In this document: in pieces, positions 8,848 to 17,482 of the stretch | How positions within the stretch are numbered: the first letter of the stretch is position 1 | Layout: every line of letters begins with the position of its first letter | NCBI GenBank assembly: GCA_022825265.1 | Contig: JAJDXE010000009.1 | Location: 1-45,223, forward strand | Origin: Dehalococcoidia bacterium | GTDB lineage: Bacteria; Chloroflexota; Dehalococcoidia; Bin125 | Reading direction: 5' to 3' | Length of the DNA: 45,223 bases | Translations under genes and position numbers: made by a program | Notes under the pieces: generated by a model | What the model saw: only the letters and a program-made list of their open reading frames with translations | What the model was told of the DNA's origin: nothing | Databases searched by the model: none

Positions 8848-9868
8848 TGTGCGACATCTCCACCCGATCGAGCATCGGCAAATCGTCTGTCATCGCTGCT
8901 CGCAGTTCCGAGTATCGGTCCTCGCGCACCGTCCAGATGCCAGCGATCTGCTCGTACAGTTCCTCGTCGGAGGCGCCCTCCCGCAGCGGACCGCGCAGGT
9001 CGTTCCCAGTCGAGGCGAACAAGCATGTGTAGAGCGAACCCTCAGCCGACAGACGCGCCCGTGTGCAGTCTCCGCAGAACGGCTCCGTCACCGACGTGAT
9101 CACTCCGATCTCGCCGCTGCCATCCGACCAGCGCCAGCGCTTGGCGACTTCGCCCTGATAGGCAGCATCAACCGGTTCCAGTCCCTCGACCTGTTCCAGC
9201 CGCTCGATGATCTCGCGCGCCGGCACCACCTCGTCGAGCTTCCAGCCGTTGGTCGCGCCGACATCCATGTACTCGATGAATCGCACGATGTGCCCCGTGC
9301 CGCGGAAATGCCGAGCCATCTCAACGAGTCCTCCGTCGTTGACCCCCCGCTTGACCACCGCATTGATCTTGATCGGTCCCAACCCAGCCGCCGCAGCTGC
9401 ATCAATCCCTTCAAGCACCCGCTCGTGCGGAAAATCGACCCCATTCATCTCCCGGCAGATCTCGGGATCGATCGAGTCCAGGCTGACCGTTACCCGATCC
9501 AGTCCGGCTAGCTTCAGGTCATCGGCCAACGTGCTGAGCCGCGACCCATTGGTCGTCAGCGCCAGATCGACTTCCGGCAGCGCCTCACGCAGCATCCGCA
9601 CCAGGGTTGGCAACTCCGCCCGCACCGTCGGCTCGCCGCCGGTCAAGCGCAACTTGCGCAACCCCATCCGACCAAAGATTGAGGCCAGCCGAATGATCTC
9701 CTCGAAGCTCAGGATCGCCGTTCGAGGCAGAAACTCATATCCCGGGCCAAAGATCTCTTTCGGCATGCAGTAGGGACAACGGAAGTTGCAACGATCGGTG
9801 ACCGAGATACGCAGATCGGCAAAGCGCCGACCCAGCCGATCGATCGGAGCCTCAGTGGTCTGACTCAC
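8837..9868 (-). CDS. moaA: GTP 3',8-cyclase MoaA (radical SAM)
   Basis: MoaA is a radical S-adenosylmethionine enzyme that cyclises GTP in the first step of molybdenum cofactor synthesis. The N-terminal cluster motif is Cys27-x3-Cys31-x2-Cys34 (in [12 protein letters not shown]), with the SAM-binding GGEP at about 77-80. The second, GTP-binding iron-sulfur cluster is formed by Cys265, Cys268 and Cys282 ([19 protein letters not shown]). The protein ends in HIGG, keeping the Gly-Gly tail needed for activity in known MoaA proteins. Length (343) is normal. It overlaps rdgB by 4 nt at its start and moaC by 11 nt at its end. Confidence 0.97.
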   Translation of the reverse strand: MSQTTEAPIDRLGRRFADLRISVTDRCNFRCPYCMPKEIFGPGYEFLPRTAILSFEEIIRLASIFGRMGLRKLRLTGGEPTVRAELPTLVRMLREALPEVDLALTTNGSRLSTLADDLKLAGLDRVTVSLDSIDPEICREMNGVDFPHERVLEGIDAAAAAGLGPIKINAVVKRGVNDGGLVEMARHFRGTGHIVRFIEYMDVGATNGWKLDEVVPAREIIERLEQVEGLEPVDAAYQGEVAKRWRWSDGSGEIGVITSVTEPFCGDCTRARLSAEGSLYTCLFASTGNDLRGPLREGASDEELYEQIAGIWTVREDRYSELRAAMTDDLPMLDRVEMSHIGG

Positions 9869-10503
9869 GACGACGTACCTGACTGGTCCAGAGTCTTGGC
9901 CATGATGTCGAGCGCCCAGGCCGCGTTCGCCAGCGCACGCGCGCGATGCGAAATCTGGTTCTTCTCCGACACATCCAACTCCGCCATCCGCCGACCGTCG
10001 GGCAGCGCGAAGATGGGATCGTAGCCGAAACCCAGGTCGCCGCGCTCATCCATCGCGATCGATCCTTCCACCACGCCCTCACCCAGCCGCACGTTGGTCG
10101 TGTAGGGAAAGGCGAGGGCGATCACGCAGCGGAATCGTGCCGCTCGTTGCCGGGTTGGGACGTCAGTCAGTTCCTGCAGCAACTTCGTACGATTGGCGGC
10201 TTCATCCGCTGCCTCTCCAGCATATCGAGCGCTGTACAAGCCGGGCGCGCCGTCAAGCGCATCGACTTCCAGACCCGAATCATCCGCCAGCGCCGGCAGT
10301 CCGCACGCGTTCGAATACGCCCGCGCCTTGCGACCCGCGTTCTCGGCATACGTCTCTCCGTCCTCGACGATGGTGAAGTCCTTCAGCCCAACCTCGGCCG
10401 GAGCCACCAATTCCCATCCCGACTCGACATGAGCATCAAACAGCTCGCGAAACTCGCGAATCTTGCCGGGATTCCCAGTTGCGATCAGCAGTCGGTGAGG
10501 CAC
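9865..10503 (-). CDS. rdgB: XTP/dITP diphosphatase (RdgB/HAM1 family)
   Basis: This house-cleaning enzyme hydrolyses non-canonical purine triphosphates (XTP, dITP, ITP) to monophosphates so that they are not built into nucleic acids. Motifs are the N-terminal LLIATGNPGKIREF, the catalytic ALADDSGLEVDALDGAPG block, SARYAGE, and GFGYDPIF followed by KNQISHRARA. I chose GTG 10503 because the family begins right at this point. The frame is also open to an ATG at 10545, but that extension runs across a degenerate hairpin repeat and has no ribosome site, whereas GAGG lies 11 nt before the GTG. It leads the rdgB-moaA-moaC operon with a 4-nt overlap into moaA. Confidence 0.93.
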   Translation of the reverse strand: MPHRLLIATGNPGKIREFRELFDAHVESGWELVAPAEVGLKDFTIVEDGETYAENAGRKARAYSNACGLPALADDSGLEVDALDGAPGLYSARYAGEAADEAANRTKLLQELTDVPTRQRAARFRCVIALAFPYTTNVRLGEGVVEGSIAMDERGDLGFGYDPIFALPDGRRMAELDVSEKNQISHRARALANAAWALDIMAKTLDQSGTSS

Positions 10504-10510
10504 TGGTTCT

Positions 10511-10541
10511 CGATCCTCAGACCTCTCCCCCAGGGGAAGAA
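10511..10541. repeat. Degenerate copy of a CTCTCCCC/GGGGAGAG hairpin repeat
   Basis: CCTCTCCCCCAGGGGAAGA is an imperfect inverted repeat related to the perfect hairpin at 24538-24558. It sits in the 122-nt gap upstream of rdgB. Such GC-rich palindromes are dispersed intergenically in many bacterial genomes. Confidence 0.4.
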
Positions 10542-10625
10542 TCATAAAATGACAAAGGAAGCGCTCTGTGCGGCGGGGCTGAGGCGCAACGCTCCATCTC
10601 TCCCAAAGGAGGAAGCTGTCTCGAG

Positions 10626-11636
10626 TTAGCCGGTGTACTCACCTTTGCGAGCCGCTGACGTCATCCGCGCCCGCTCCTGGAATGCAGCCTGCGCCGCGCC
10701 AACGTTTTCGGGCTTGCCGGCCCAGACAGAGAGCGGCGTTGCCTGCAGACCTCGACCGTAGGAGAAGCTGAGCTCCCACGGCGCCGAGGAGGACCCGGCC
10801 GCCGCCTGGTTGATCGCATTCAGATTGACCGTCGCTTCCTCGTCCGACTGACCGCCGGAGAGGAACACACAGCCCGGCACCGCCGAAGGCACCGAGTTGG
10901 CAAACACCCGCAGCGTCTCCGAGGCGACCACTTCCGCCGGGGCGCGGTCGGCCGCGCTCTTGCCCGAGAGCACCATGTTCGGTTTGAGCAGCGTCCCGGG
11001 CAGGTCCACGTTCTGGGTGGCCAGGGCGGCATAGGTCGCAAGCAAGGCCGCTTCGGTCGCAGCGGCGCAGGCGGCGATGTCGTGATCGCCGTCCATCAGC
11101 ACTTCAGGCTCGACGATCGGCACCAGGCCGGCTTCCTGCGAAAGCGCCGCGAAGCGGGCCAGCGCGTGCGCATTGACGTCGAGGCAGTAGTCGGTCGGCC
11201 GATCCTCCGCGATGTCGATCACCGCTCGCCACTTGGTGAAACGGGCGCCCTGCTCGCGGTAGACATCGAGCCGCTCGCGCATCCCGTCCAGACCCTCGGT
11301 CACCTTCTCATTCGGCGAACCGGCCAGGTCTTTCGCGCCCTTGTCAACCTTGACCCCGGGGATCACGCCATTCGAGGTCAACACCTCGACTAACGACCGA
11401 CCGTCGGACGCGTCCTGCGCCAGCGTCTCCTCGAACAGGATCACACCCGAGATCCAGCCGCCGATTCCCTCGGAGGTAAACAGCAACTGCCGCCAGTCAC
11501 GCCGGTTGGTCTCGGTCGACTCCAGGCCGATTGTGTCGAAGCGACGCTTGATCGTCGGCGCGGATTCGTCGGCGGCGAGAATGCCGCGGCCTGGCGCGAC
11601 CAGCGCTCGCGCGGTCTCATGCAATGGATTGCTCAT
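10626..11636 (-). CDS. Fructose-bisphosphate aldolase, class I
   Basis: A class I (Schiff-base) aldolase that interconverts fructose 1,6-bisphosphate with dihydroxyacetone phosphate and glyceraldehyde 3-phosphate. The 336-residue sequence matches the eukaryotic-type class I family along its whole length: GRGILAADESAPTIKRRF at the N-terminus, GVKVDKG (Lys97 region), ARFTKWRAVI, IVEPEVLMDGDHD with the catalytic Glu pair, and LLKPNMV with the Schiff-base lysine, Lys218. No metal-binding class II motifs are present. Fructose-bisphosphatase lies 60 nt upstream on the same strand, so the pair covers two consecutive steps of gluconeogenesis or the Calvin-type regeneration of hexose phosphate. Confidence 0.96.
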   Translation of the reverse strand: MSNPLHETARALVAPGRGILAADESAPTIKRRFDTIGLESTETNRRDWRQLLFTSEGIGGWISGVILFEETLAQDASDGRSLVEVLTSNGVIPGVKVDKGAKDLAGSPNEKVTEGLDGMRERLDVYREQGARFTKWRAVIDIAEDRPTDYCLDVNAHALARFAALSQEAGLVPIVEPEVLMDGDHDIAACAAATEAALLATYAALATQNVDLPGTLLKPNMVLSGKSAADRAPAEVVASETLRVFANSVPSAVPGCVFLSGGQSDEEATVNLNAINQAAAGSSSAPWELSFSYGRGLQATPLSVWAGKPENVGAAQAAFQERARMTSAARKGEYTG

Positions 11637-11696
11637 CAGATCTTGCCTCTCGGAATCTTGGTCTGGGACCTGTCTGGTTGCTAGCGAGTATCGATC

Positions 11697-12674
11697 CTAT
11701 TCGGCCAGTTTGGCGACGACGCGCTCGACCACATCAGCGTTGCCCACGATCAACGGGGTGCGTTGGTGCAGCAGCTCCGGCTGGACATCAAGGATGCGCT
11801 CAGTCCCGGTGGAACCAGCGCCTCCCGCCTGTTCTGCCACGTAACAGAGCGGATTCGCCTCGTATCCCAATCGCAGCTTGCCAGCCGGAGATTTGACGTC
11901 TCCCGGGTAGAGGAAAATCCCGCCCTTGAGCAGGTCGCGGTGGAAATCCGCGACCAGCGAGCCCACATAACGCAAGCCGTAGTCGTTGCGTAGTTCGGCC
12001 ACCGCTGCCTGCATCTCCGGATGCCAGTTGCCCTGGTTGCCCTCGTTGACAGAGTAGGCCCCGCACTTGGCCGGAATCTGAATCTGCTCATGCGAGTGCA
12101 AGAACTCGCCCGACGCCGGGTCGAGCGTGAACCCGTCTACCCGGCCCTCGGTCGCCACGACCAGCACGGTCGACGATCCGTAGACAACATAAACGGCGCC
12201 GCACTGCTCGCGACCGGGCCGTAGCAACGTCGCGTCAGTCACCGGCGAGTCATCGACGCGATGGTAAACGGCGAAAATCGAGCCGATCGTTACGGCCACA
12301 TCAATGTTTGACGACCCGTCTACCGGGTCGAACATGACGAGATAGGGATGGTCGGCGTCGTCCGAGACGAAGACTGCCTCCTCCAGCTCCTCGCAGGCCA
12401 ACGCAGCGACTACGCCGCAATCGCGCAACGAGGACACAAAGGCGTCAGTGCCCGCCGCGTCCAGGACCTGCACAATCTCGCCCTGGACGTTGATTTCGCC
12501 TGTGTCGCCGAGCACACCAGCCAGCGCCGCCCGACGAGTCAGACCGTCGACCCGCTTGGCCCCGTCTGCAATCGCGCCGACCACGGTCAGAAAGCCGTCG
12601 GCCACCAGTTCAGCCGACGCCGTCCCGGCGACCACCTCGGCCAATGTCTTCAGTGAGTCGCCTGCGTCCGCCAT
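11697..12674 (-). CDS. fbp: Fructose-1,6-bisphosphatase, class I
   Basis: This enzyme removes the 1-phosphate from fructose 1,6-bisphosphate, the committed step of gluconeogenesis. The metal-binding signature FDPVDGSSNIDV lies near residues 115-126, preceded by EELEEAVFV (metal-binding Glu residues). The substrate-binding C-terminal part has YSVNEGNQGNW, RYVGSLVADFHRDLLKGGIFLYPG and GKLRLGYEANP, all typical of class I. I placed the start at ATG 12674. The frame continues to a TTG at 12722, but that extra stretch is unlike the family. The aldolase gene follows 60 nt downstream, probably in the same transcript. folC is divergent, with about 215 nt between. Confidence 0.95.
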   Translation of the reverse strand: MADAGDSLKTLAEVVAGTASAELVADGFLTVVGAIADGAKRVDGLTRRAALAGVLGDTGEINVQGEIVQVLDAAGTDAFVSSLRDCGVVAALACEELEEAVFVSDDADHPYLVMFDPVDGSSNIDVAVTIGSIFAVYHRVDDSPVTDATLLRPGREQCGAVYVVYGSSTVLVVATEGRVDGFTLDPASGEFLHSHEQIQIPAKCGAYSVNEGNQGNWHPEMQAAVAELRNDYGLRYVGSLVADFHRDLLKGGIFLYPGDVKSPAGKLRLGYEANPLCYVAEQAGGAGSTGTERILDVQPELLHQRTPLIVGNADVVERVVAKLAE

Positions 12675-12876
12675 TGGTGTCCCGCCCGCCCGTTGTTCGA
12701 CATGGTGCGCGACATAGCGCAATTCTTCTTGGGCGGATCGTCGCAGCCTGACTTCGACTGATCAAGTGGGCCTGAACCAGTGGCGTACGATGAACCCATC
12801 AGGAAGCGGGACGGGCATCCACATCGCGATGGCGTACGGACCGATGTGGGTGGCTGCATCGGAGAAGAGCAGTTGA

Positions 12877-12884
12877 GCGGGGAG
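12877..12884 (+). promoter_or_regulatory. Ribosome-binding site that fixes the folC start
   Basis: GCGGGGAG lies 6 nt before the ATG at 12891. The frame is open for 37 more codons upstream, but that part is Arg/Asp-rich and unlike folate synthases, so this site marks the likely start. Confidence 0.55.
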
Positions 12885-12890
12885 AAGTCG

Positions 12891-14351
12891 ATGTCAGCAG
12901 CTCTCGATCCCGGCGAACCGATCGGTGATTACGCGAGCGCGGTCGACTGGCTGATGTCGTTCGCCGACTTCGAACGTGGCTCCGGACCGAGACGCTCCAA
13001 GCCCGACTTTGCCCTCGACCGGATCCGCTCGATCCTCCACCGCCTCGGCGACCCACAGTACGGCCGCACCACGATCCACGTCGCCGGGAGCAAGGGCAAG
13101 GGCTCGACTGCCGCCATCCTCGAATCGATCCTCCGCGCCGCCGGCTTCCGCACCGGCCTCTTCACTAGCCCGCACCTGCACGAGTTCACTGAGCGAATCC
13201 GCATTCTCGGCGCGCCGCTGCCAGAGGTAGAGTTCACCCGCCTGTGCGAACAGCTCCGCCACGTGATCGAGGCAGAGCAGGCAGAAGACCCCGGTCACAT
13301 CAGCACCTTCGAGATCCTCACCGCGCTCAGCTTCCACGCCTTCCACGCGCACGACGTCGACGTTCAAATCGTCGAGGTCGGCCTCGGCGGCCGGCTGGAC
13401 TGCACCAATGTCTTCTCCCACACCGACGCCGCTGTGATCACTTCCCTGTCACACGAACACACCGACGTCCTGGGCGACAAGATCACCGAGATCGCCTCTG
13501 AGAAGGCCGGCATCATCAGCGCCGCCTGCCGCAGCGCTGTGCTCGCCCCTCAGCGATACGCCGAGGCCGCAGATGTCGTCCGCAACGCTGCCGACGATGT
13601 GCCCGTGCCGCTGATCGACGTCGGCGCCGACTACAAAGCCGAACCGGCCGGCGTCGAGCCGTGGGGGCAGTGGTTCCGGATCGAACGCCGCAACGCCCGA
13701 CCCGGCGAGCAGCCTCGCGCCATGCACCTGCTGCCGTTACTCGGTCATCATCAGATTGACAACGCGCTGACGGCGATCGCCACGATCGACGCCCTGGTCG
13801 CAGCCGGAAGCGTCGCCGTGCCTTCCGAGGCGCTGCACAAGGGACTCGCCACGGTCCGCTGGCCCGGACGCCTCGAATCCTTCGACCTCCCTGACGCATT
13901 CGCCTCCGGCGAGCCTGGCGGACCGCCCATGGTCGTGATCGATGGCGCCCACAACGCGGAATCGGTCCAACGAGCACTCGACGCCTGCCGAGACTACTTC
14001 CCACACCAGCAGCTTCACGTGATTTTCAGCGTGCTCGGCGACAAGGCCCTGCAGGACATGGCTAACGTCATTCAGACCCGTAGCGCGCACGTCTACGCGA
14101 CCACCTCCGATCATCCGCGCGCTCGGCCGCCGGAACAGGTCGCCGACGCCTTCACCGACGCCGAGTGGAACGGCGACGTGGCTGTCCATCCCGACGCGCA
14201 CGCCGCCCTCATTGCCGCCGGACAGCAGGCCCATTCGGACGACCTGATCCTCGTTCTCGGCTCCCTCTCCCTCGCTGCCGACGCGCGACGCTTCCTGAGC
14301 GCTCCAACGCAAACATCAATCGTCCGCCGAGCTGAGGATCCGACCGTATGA
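12891..14351 (+). CDS. folC: Dihydrofolate synthase / folylpolyglutamate synthase FolC
   Basis: FolC is an ATP-dependent Mur-ligase-type enzyme that adds glutamate to dihydropteroate and further glutamates to folates. The protein is about 486 residues from the chosen ATG. The P-loop is HVAGSKGKGSTAAILESIL (near 63-81), followed by TGLFTSPHLHEFTERI, which binds folate, then STFEILTALSF, VEVGLGGRLDCTN and the Mur-ligase block SLSHEHTDVLGDKITEIASEKAGI. The C-terminal domain has VIDGAHNAES and FSVLGDKALQDM. The usual GTNGKGS reads GSKGKGS here, a small variation. Its stop overlaps the fabF start by 4 nt, so both are coupled. Confidence 0.95.
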   Translation: MSAALDPGEPIGDYASAVDWLMSFADFERGSGPRRSKPDFALDRIRSILHRLGDPQYGRTTIHVAGSKGKGSTAAILESILRAAGFRTGLFTSPHLHEFTERIRILGAPLPEVEFTRLCEQLRHVIEAEQAEDPGHISTFEILTALSFHAFHAHDVDVQIVEVGLGGRLDCTNVFSHTDAAVITSLSHEHTDVLGDKITEIASEKAGIISAACRSAVLAPQRYAEAADVVRNAADDVPVPLIDVGADYKAEPAGVEPWGQWFRIERRNARPGEQPRAMHLLPLLGHHQIDNALTAIATIDALVAAGSVAVPSEALHKGLATVRWPGRLESFDLPDAFASGEPGGPPMVVIDGAHNAESVQRALDACRDYFPHQQLHVIFSVLGDKALQDMANVIQTRSAHVYATTSDHPRARPPEQVADAFTDAEWNGDVAVHPDAHAALIAAGQQAHSDDLILVLGSLSLAADARRFLSAPTQTSIVRRAEDPTV

Positions 14352-15622
14352 CTGACGCAGCAGCTGGCACGGATCAAGCAGGACGACCACGAGTCGTGGT
14401 CACGGGGATGGGGGCGGTCTCACCCTATGGACCCGGCATCGACCTGATGTGGAACAACCTGCTCGCCGGCGAGAGCGCGATCAAACCGATCGAGAACTTC
14501 GACGTTTCCGGCTTCAGCTGCACCATCGGCGGAGAGATTCGCGATTTCGACGCCCGCGATTTCATCGACCGCAAGTCCGCGCGACGCATGGCCCGCTTCA
14601 CCCAGTTTGCCGTCGCCGCCGCACGCGAGGCGATCGAGGACGCCCAACTCAATCTCGACGAGACCGATCGCAGCCGGATCGGCGTCGTGCTCGGCAACGG
14701 CGCCGGCGGTTATCCGGAGATCCAGGCCACCGCGAGCACGCTGTTCGAGCGCGGCGGCATGCGACTCGATCCGCTCTTCCTGCCCAAGGTCCTGCCCAAC
14801 ATGGCCGCCGCCAACATCGCCATGCAGTTCGGACTGCTCGGCTACAACACGACCGTCGTCACCGCCTGCGCAGCCGGCACCCAGGCGCTCGGCGACGCAG
14901 CCAACGTGATCCGCAACGGCCAGGCCGACATCGTCATCTCAGGCGGCACCGAAGCCGGCTTCTGCCAGCTCGGACTCGGCGGCTTCGCTGTGATGCGCGC
15001 CCTGACCACCAAGAATGAGGATCCGACCGCCGCCTCGCGTCCGTTCGACGCAGACCGCGACGGCTTCGTTCCCGGCGAGGGCGCCGGCATCATCATCCTC
15101 GAGTCGGAGGAATCGGCCCGACAACGCGGCGTCGACTACCAGGTCGAACTCGCCGGATTCGGTTCCTCCGCCGACGCCCATCACCTGGTCATGCCCGACG
15201 CCGACGGCGCCGGCCCAATCCGAGCAATCAACTGGGCCATGGAAGACGCCGATATCCAGCCTGAAGAGATCGACTACGTCAACGCCCACGGCACCTCGAC
15301 ACCGCTCAATGACGCCTCCGAGACGCGGGCGCTGAAGATCGCTCTGGGCGAAGCAGCCCGGACTGTGCCGATCTCGTCGACCAAGTCGATGATCGGTCAC
15401 ATTTTCGGCGGCGCTGGCGGCCTCGAATCAATTGCCGCCATCAGATCAATCACCGACGGCCAGATCCACCCCACGATCAACTACACCACGCCCGACCCTG
15501 ACTGCGACCTCGACTACGTCCCCAATGAGTCCCGCGCCGCCGAAGTCAACACCGTGCTGAAGAACTCATTCGGCTTCGGAGGCCAGAACGCCTGCCTCGT
15601 CTTCCGACGCGCCGACGACTGA
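14348..15622 (+). CDS. fabF: Beta-ketoacyl-ACP synthase II (FabF/KAS II type)
   Basis: A condensing enzyme that extends acyl-ACP chains by malonyl-ACP in type II fatty acid synthesis. The Cys-His-His triad is intact: Cys174 in VVTACAAGTQALGDA, His314 in YVNAHGTSTPLND and His351 in STKSMIGHIFGGAGG. The GMGAVSPYG start and the C-terminal NSFGFGGQNACLVF complete the family pattern. The residues after the second His read HIFGGAGG where most FabF proteins have HSLGAAGG, so it may be a divergent paralogue; no acpP or fabD lies next to it. The 424-residue length is normal. It overlaps folC by 4 nt and converges on the SWIM gene with 6 nt between. Confidence 0.92.
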   Translation: MTDAAAGTDQAGRPRVVVTGMGAVSPYGPGIDLMWNNLLAGESAIKPIENFDVSGFSCTIGGEIRDFDARDFIDRKSARRMARFTQFAVAAAREAIEDAQLNLDETDRSRIGVVLGNGAGGYPEIQATASTLFERGGMRLDPLFLPKVLPNMAAANIAMQFGLLGYNTTVVTACAAGTQALGDAANVIRNGQADIVISGGTEAGFCQLGLGGFAVMRALTTKNEDPTAASRPFDADRDGFVPGEGAGIIILESEESARQRGVDYQVELAGFGSSADAHHLVMPDADGAGPIRAINWAMEDADIQPEEIDYVNAHGTSTPLNDASETRALKIALGEAARTVPISSTKSMIGHIFGGAGGLESIAAIRSITDGQIHPTINYTTPDPDCDLDYVPNESRAAEVNTVLKNSFGFGGQNACLVFRRADD

Positions 15623-15628
15623 ACGGTC

Positions 15629-15889
15629 CTACTTCCCACTGGGAAACGCCGGCCGATACCGCTCTGGGAGCATCTGATCCAGCACTCGCTCGAGCGCCAT
15701 CGTGTGCGAGCAGGTCTTCGCGTCCTGGAAAAAATGACAGTCGCAGTTCCAGCCGTCGGCCCCGAGTTCGGCCGTATGCGTCGTCGAGTCGCCGCGTACG
15801 TCGCAGCGCAACGACAACACCTGGAAGCGCTCCAGTTCTTCCGCGTAAATCCGCGCCTTCTCGATCTTCGAGATGAGGCTGCTCTGCAT
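15629..15889 (-). CDS. Stand-alone SWIM zinc-finger protein
   Basis: An 86-residue protein whose centre is a SWIM-type zinc finger, CxCxnCxH: Cys49, Cys51, Cys60 and His62 in NCDCHFFQDAKTCSHTMALE. SWIM domains bind zinc and take part in protein or DNA contacts; they are usually attached to transposases, SNF2 helicases or recombination proteins, but here the domain is alone. The N-terminal half predicts one helix and a beta hairpin. No helicase gene is nearby. It ends 6 nt from fabF on the other strand and lies downstream of thpR. Its function is unknown. Confidence 0.75.
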   Translation of the reverse strand: MQSSLISKIEKARIYAEELERFQVLSLRCDVRGDSTTHTAELGADGWNCDCHFFQDAKTCSHTMALERVLDQMLPERYRPAFPSGK

Positions 15890-15942
15890 TGCTCAACTCC
15901 CTCGAAATCGCTCCGCCGGGCGGGCAATGGTACATCCGAATG

Positions 15943-16515
15943 TTACAACTCCCCCATCGCTAGCCGACGATATCGAGGCCCGTCCTTCAACAGTGTCGAT
16001 GCAACCAACGCAACCCCCGACACCGAGGTTGAGATGTCCAACCGCGGCGCTGCCTCGACCGTCGCACGAATCGCCGCTTGTTCCTCCGTGGTCGCCTGCC
16101 GCCGTACCCGACCGAGCGTCAGATGTGGCCGATACGCCCCACGCTCGGACTCAAATCCAATCCCGGCCAGCGCCTCGTCGAGCCGCATTCGCTGGCGTTG
16201 CAACTGTTCATAACCGCCATCCTCTTGGAGTCCGGCCCAGATCACCCGCGGCCGCCGACCGCCAAACGACCCAACGGCAACGAGATGTAGATCAAGTCGT
16301 CCCGAGCCCTCTAGTTCCGCCAGCGCACCCCTGATCTCTGGCACGCGAGCCTCGCCAACCTCGCCGAGAAAACGCAGCGTCAGGTGCATCGCCTCCCGCT
16401 TGACCCAGCGCACCGCACCCACGGGAAACCCTGGTTCGCCGCGCATCCGCTCCCCAACCGACCAAACTTCATCCAATGCCGAGGCTTCCAACACTGTTTC
16501 GACAAACAAACGCAT
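15943..16515 (-). CDS. thpR: RNA 2',3'-cyclic phosphodiesterase (2H family)
   Basis: A 190-residue member of the 2H phosphoesterase superfamily (ThpR/LigT), which opens 2',3'-cyclic phosphates on RNA ends. The two catalytic HxT motifs are present and well spaced: HLTLRFLG with His44 and HLTLGRVRR with His131. The start MRLFVETVLE and the GxVRWVKREAMHLTL lead-in are also typical. Length matches the family. It precedes the SWIM gene on the same strand with a gap of about 50 nt and is divergent from the transketolase genes. Confidence 0.93.
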   Translation of the reverse strand: MRLFVETVLEASALDEVWSVGERMRGEPGFPVGAVRWVKREAMHLTLRFLGEVGEARVPEIRGALAELEGSGRLDLHLVAVGSFGGRRPRVIWAGLQEDGGYEQLQRQRMRLDEALAGIGFESERGAYRPHLTLGRVRRQATTEEQAAIRATVEAAPRLDISTSVSGVALVASTLLKDGPRYRRLAMGEL

Positions 16516-16621
16516 TCGCTTCTCCCCCGGTTATCCAATCTTCCTATCTGCAATCCCAATCCACCACTAGCATGACTGTGCGCTCAAGCAGCGCCATTCC
16601 GCCAGCGAAATCCAGAGCTCT

Positions 16622-17482
16622 ATGACCACATCGCCTGCGACCGCCGCCGACGCCGAAGCCTTACTCGATGTCTGCAAGCGGATTCGACGACACATCGTCG
16701 AGATGACCCACGCCGCGCAGTCCGGCCACCCCGGCGGCTCGCTTTCATCCACCGAGATCTTCGCCGCTCTCTATTTCGGCGGCGTCGCCCGGCACGACCC
16801 GGCCAACCCCCAGTGGGACCGCCGTGATCGCGTGATCCTCAGCAAGGGACACGCCACACCGGTCGTTTACGCCACGCTGGCCGAAGCTGGGTACTTCAGC
16901 ACCGACCTGATTCCATCTTTCCGCTCATTGGGAACCGAACTCCAGGGCCACGTGGTCCGCAACAAGCCTGCCGGCGTCGAAATGTCGGGCGGTGCGCTGG
17001 GCATGGGCCTCTCCTTTGCCGTCGGCGTCGCGCTGGGACATCAGCTCAACGGTCTGCCCGACGACGAAGGACAGACCTTCGTCGTGGTCGGCGACGGCGA
17101 ACTCAACGAGGGCCAGAACTGGGAGGCGATCATGTCCGCCTCGCACTTCGGCCTGCACCGGATCACCGCCATCCTCGACCGCAACCACTTCCAGAACGAT
17201 GGCCCCGGCGACGAGATCATGCGCATCGACCCGGTCGGCGACAAGTGGGCCGCCTTCGGCTGGGGCGTGCAGCACGTGGATGGTCACGACGTCGAGGCCG
17301 TCCGCGACGCCTTGCTGGCCGCCCGCGCCCGCTGCGACGCCCCACAGGTCGTGATCTGCGAAACGGTCAAGGGTCGCGGCGTCTCGTTCATGGCCGAGAA
17401 CCCCGCCGGCTGGCACGGCAAGGGACCGTCCGACGAACAGCTTGCCCAGGCGCTCCGCGAAATCGAGGCTGGCCTCTCATGA
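16622..17482 (+). CDS. Transketolase, N-terminal (TPP-binding) subunit
   Basis: The first half of a split transketolase, which moves two-carbon ketol units between sugar phosphates in the pentose phosphate pathway. The 286-residue protein carries the TPP pyrophosphate and metal site: SGHPGGSLSSTEI (near 34-46), ILSKGHATPVVYATL, GALGMGLSFAVGVALG, and VVGDGELNEGQNWEAIMSA with the GDG-N metal motif. It lacks the pyrimidine-binding and C-terminal domains, which are encoded by the next gene. The two genes overlap by 4 nt (ATGA), so stoichiometric synthesis of both subunits is likely. Split transketolases are common in archaea, Firmicutes and Chloroflexota. Confidence 0.95.
   Translation: MTTSPATAADAEALLDVCKRIRRHIVEMTHAAQSGHPGGSLSSTEIFAALYFGGVARHDPANPQWDRRDRVILSKGHATPVVYATLAEAGYFSTDLIPSFRSLGTELQGHVVRNKPAGVEMSGGALGMGLSFAVGVALGHQLNGLPDDEGQTFVVVGDGELNEGQNWEAIMSASHFGLHRITAILDRNHFQNDGPGDEIMRIDPVGDKWAAFGWGVQHVDGHDVEAVRDALLAARARCDAPQVVICETVKGRGVSFMAENPAGWHGKGPSDEQLAQALREIEAGLS

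Noticed and set aside
12780..12890. N-terminal extension of FolC
   Set aside because: The segment is unlike folate synthases and a good ribosome site precedes ATG 12891.
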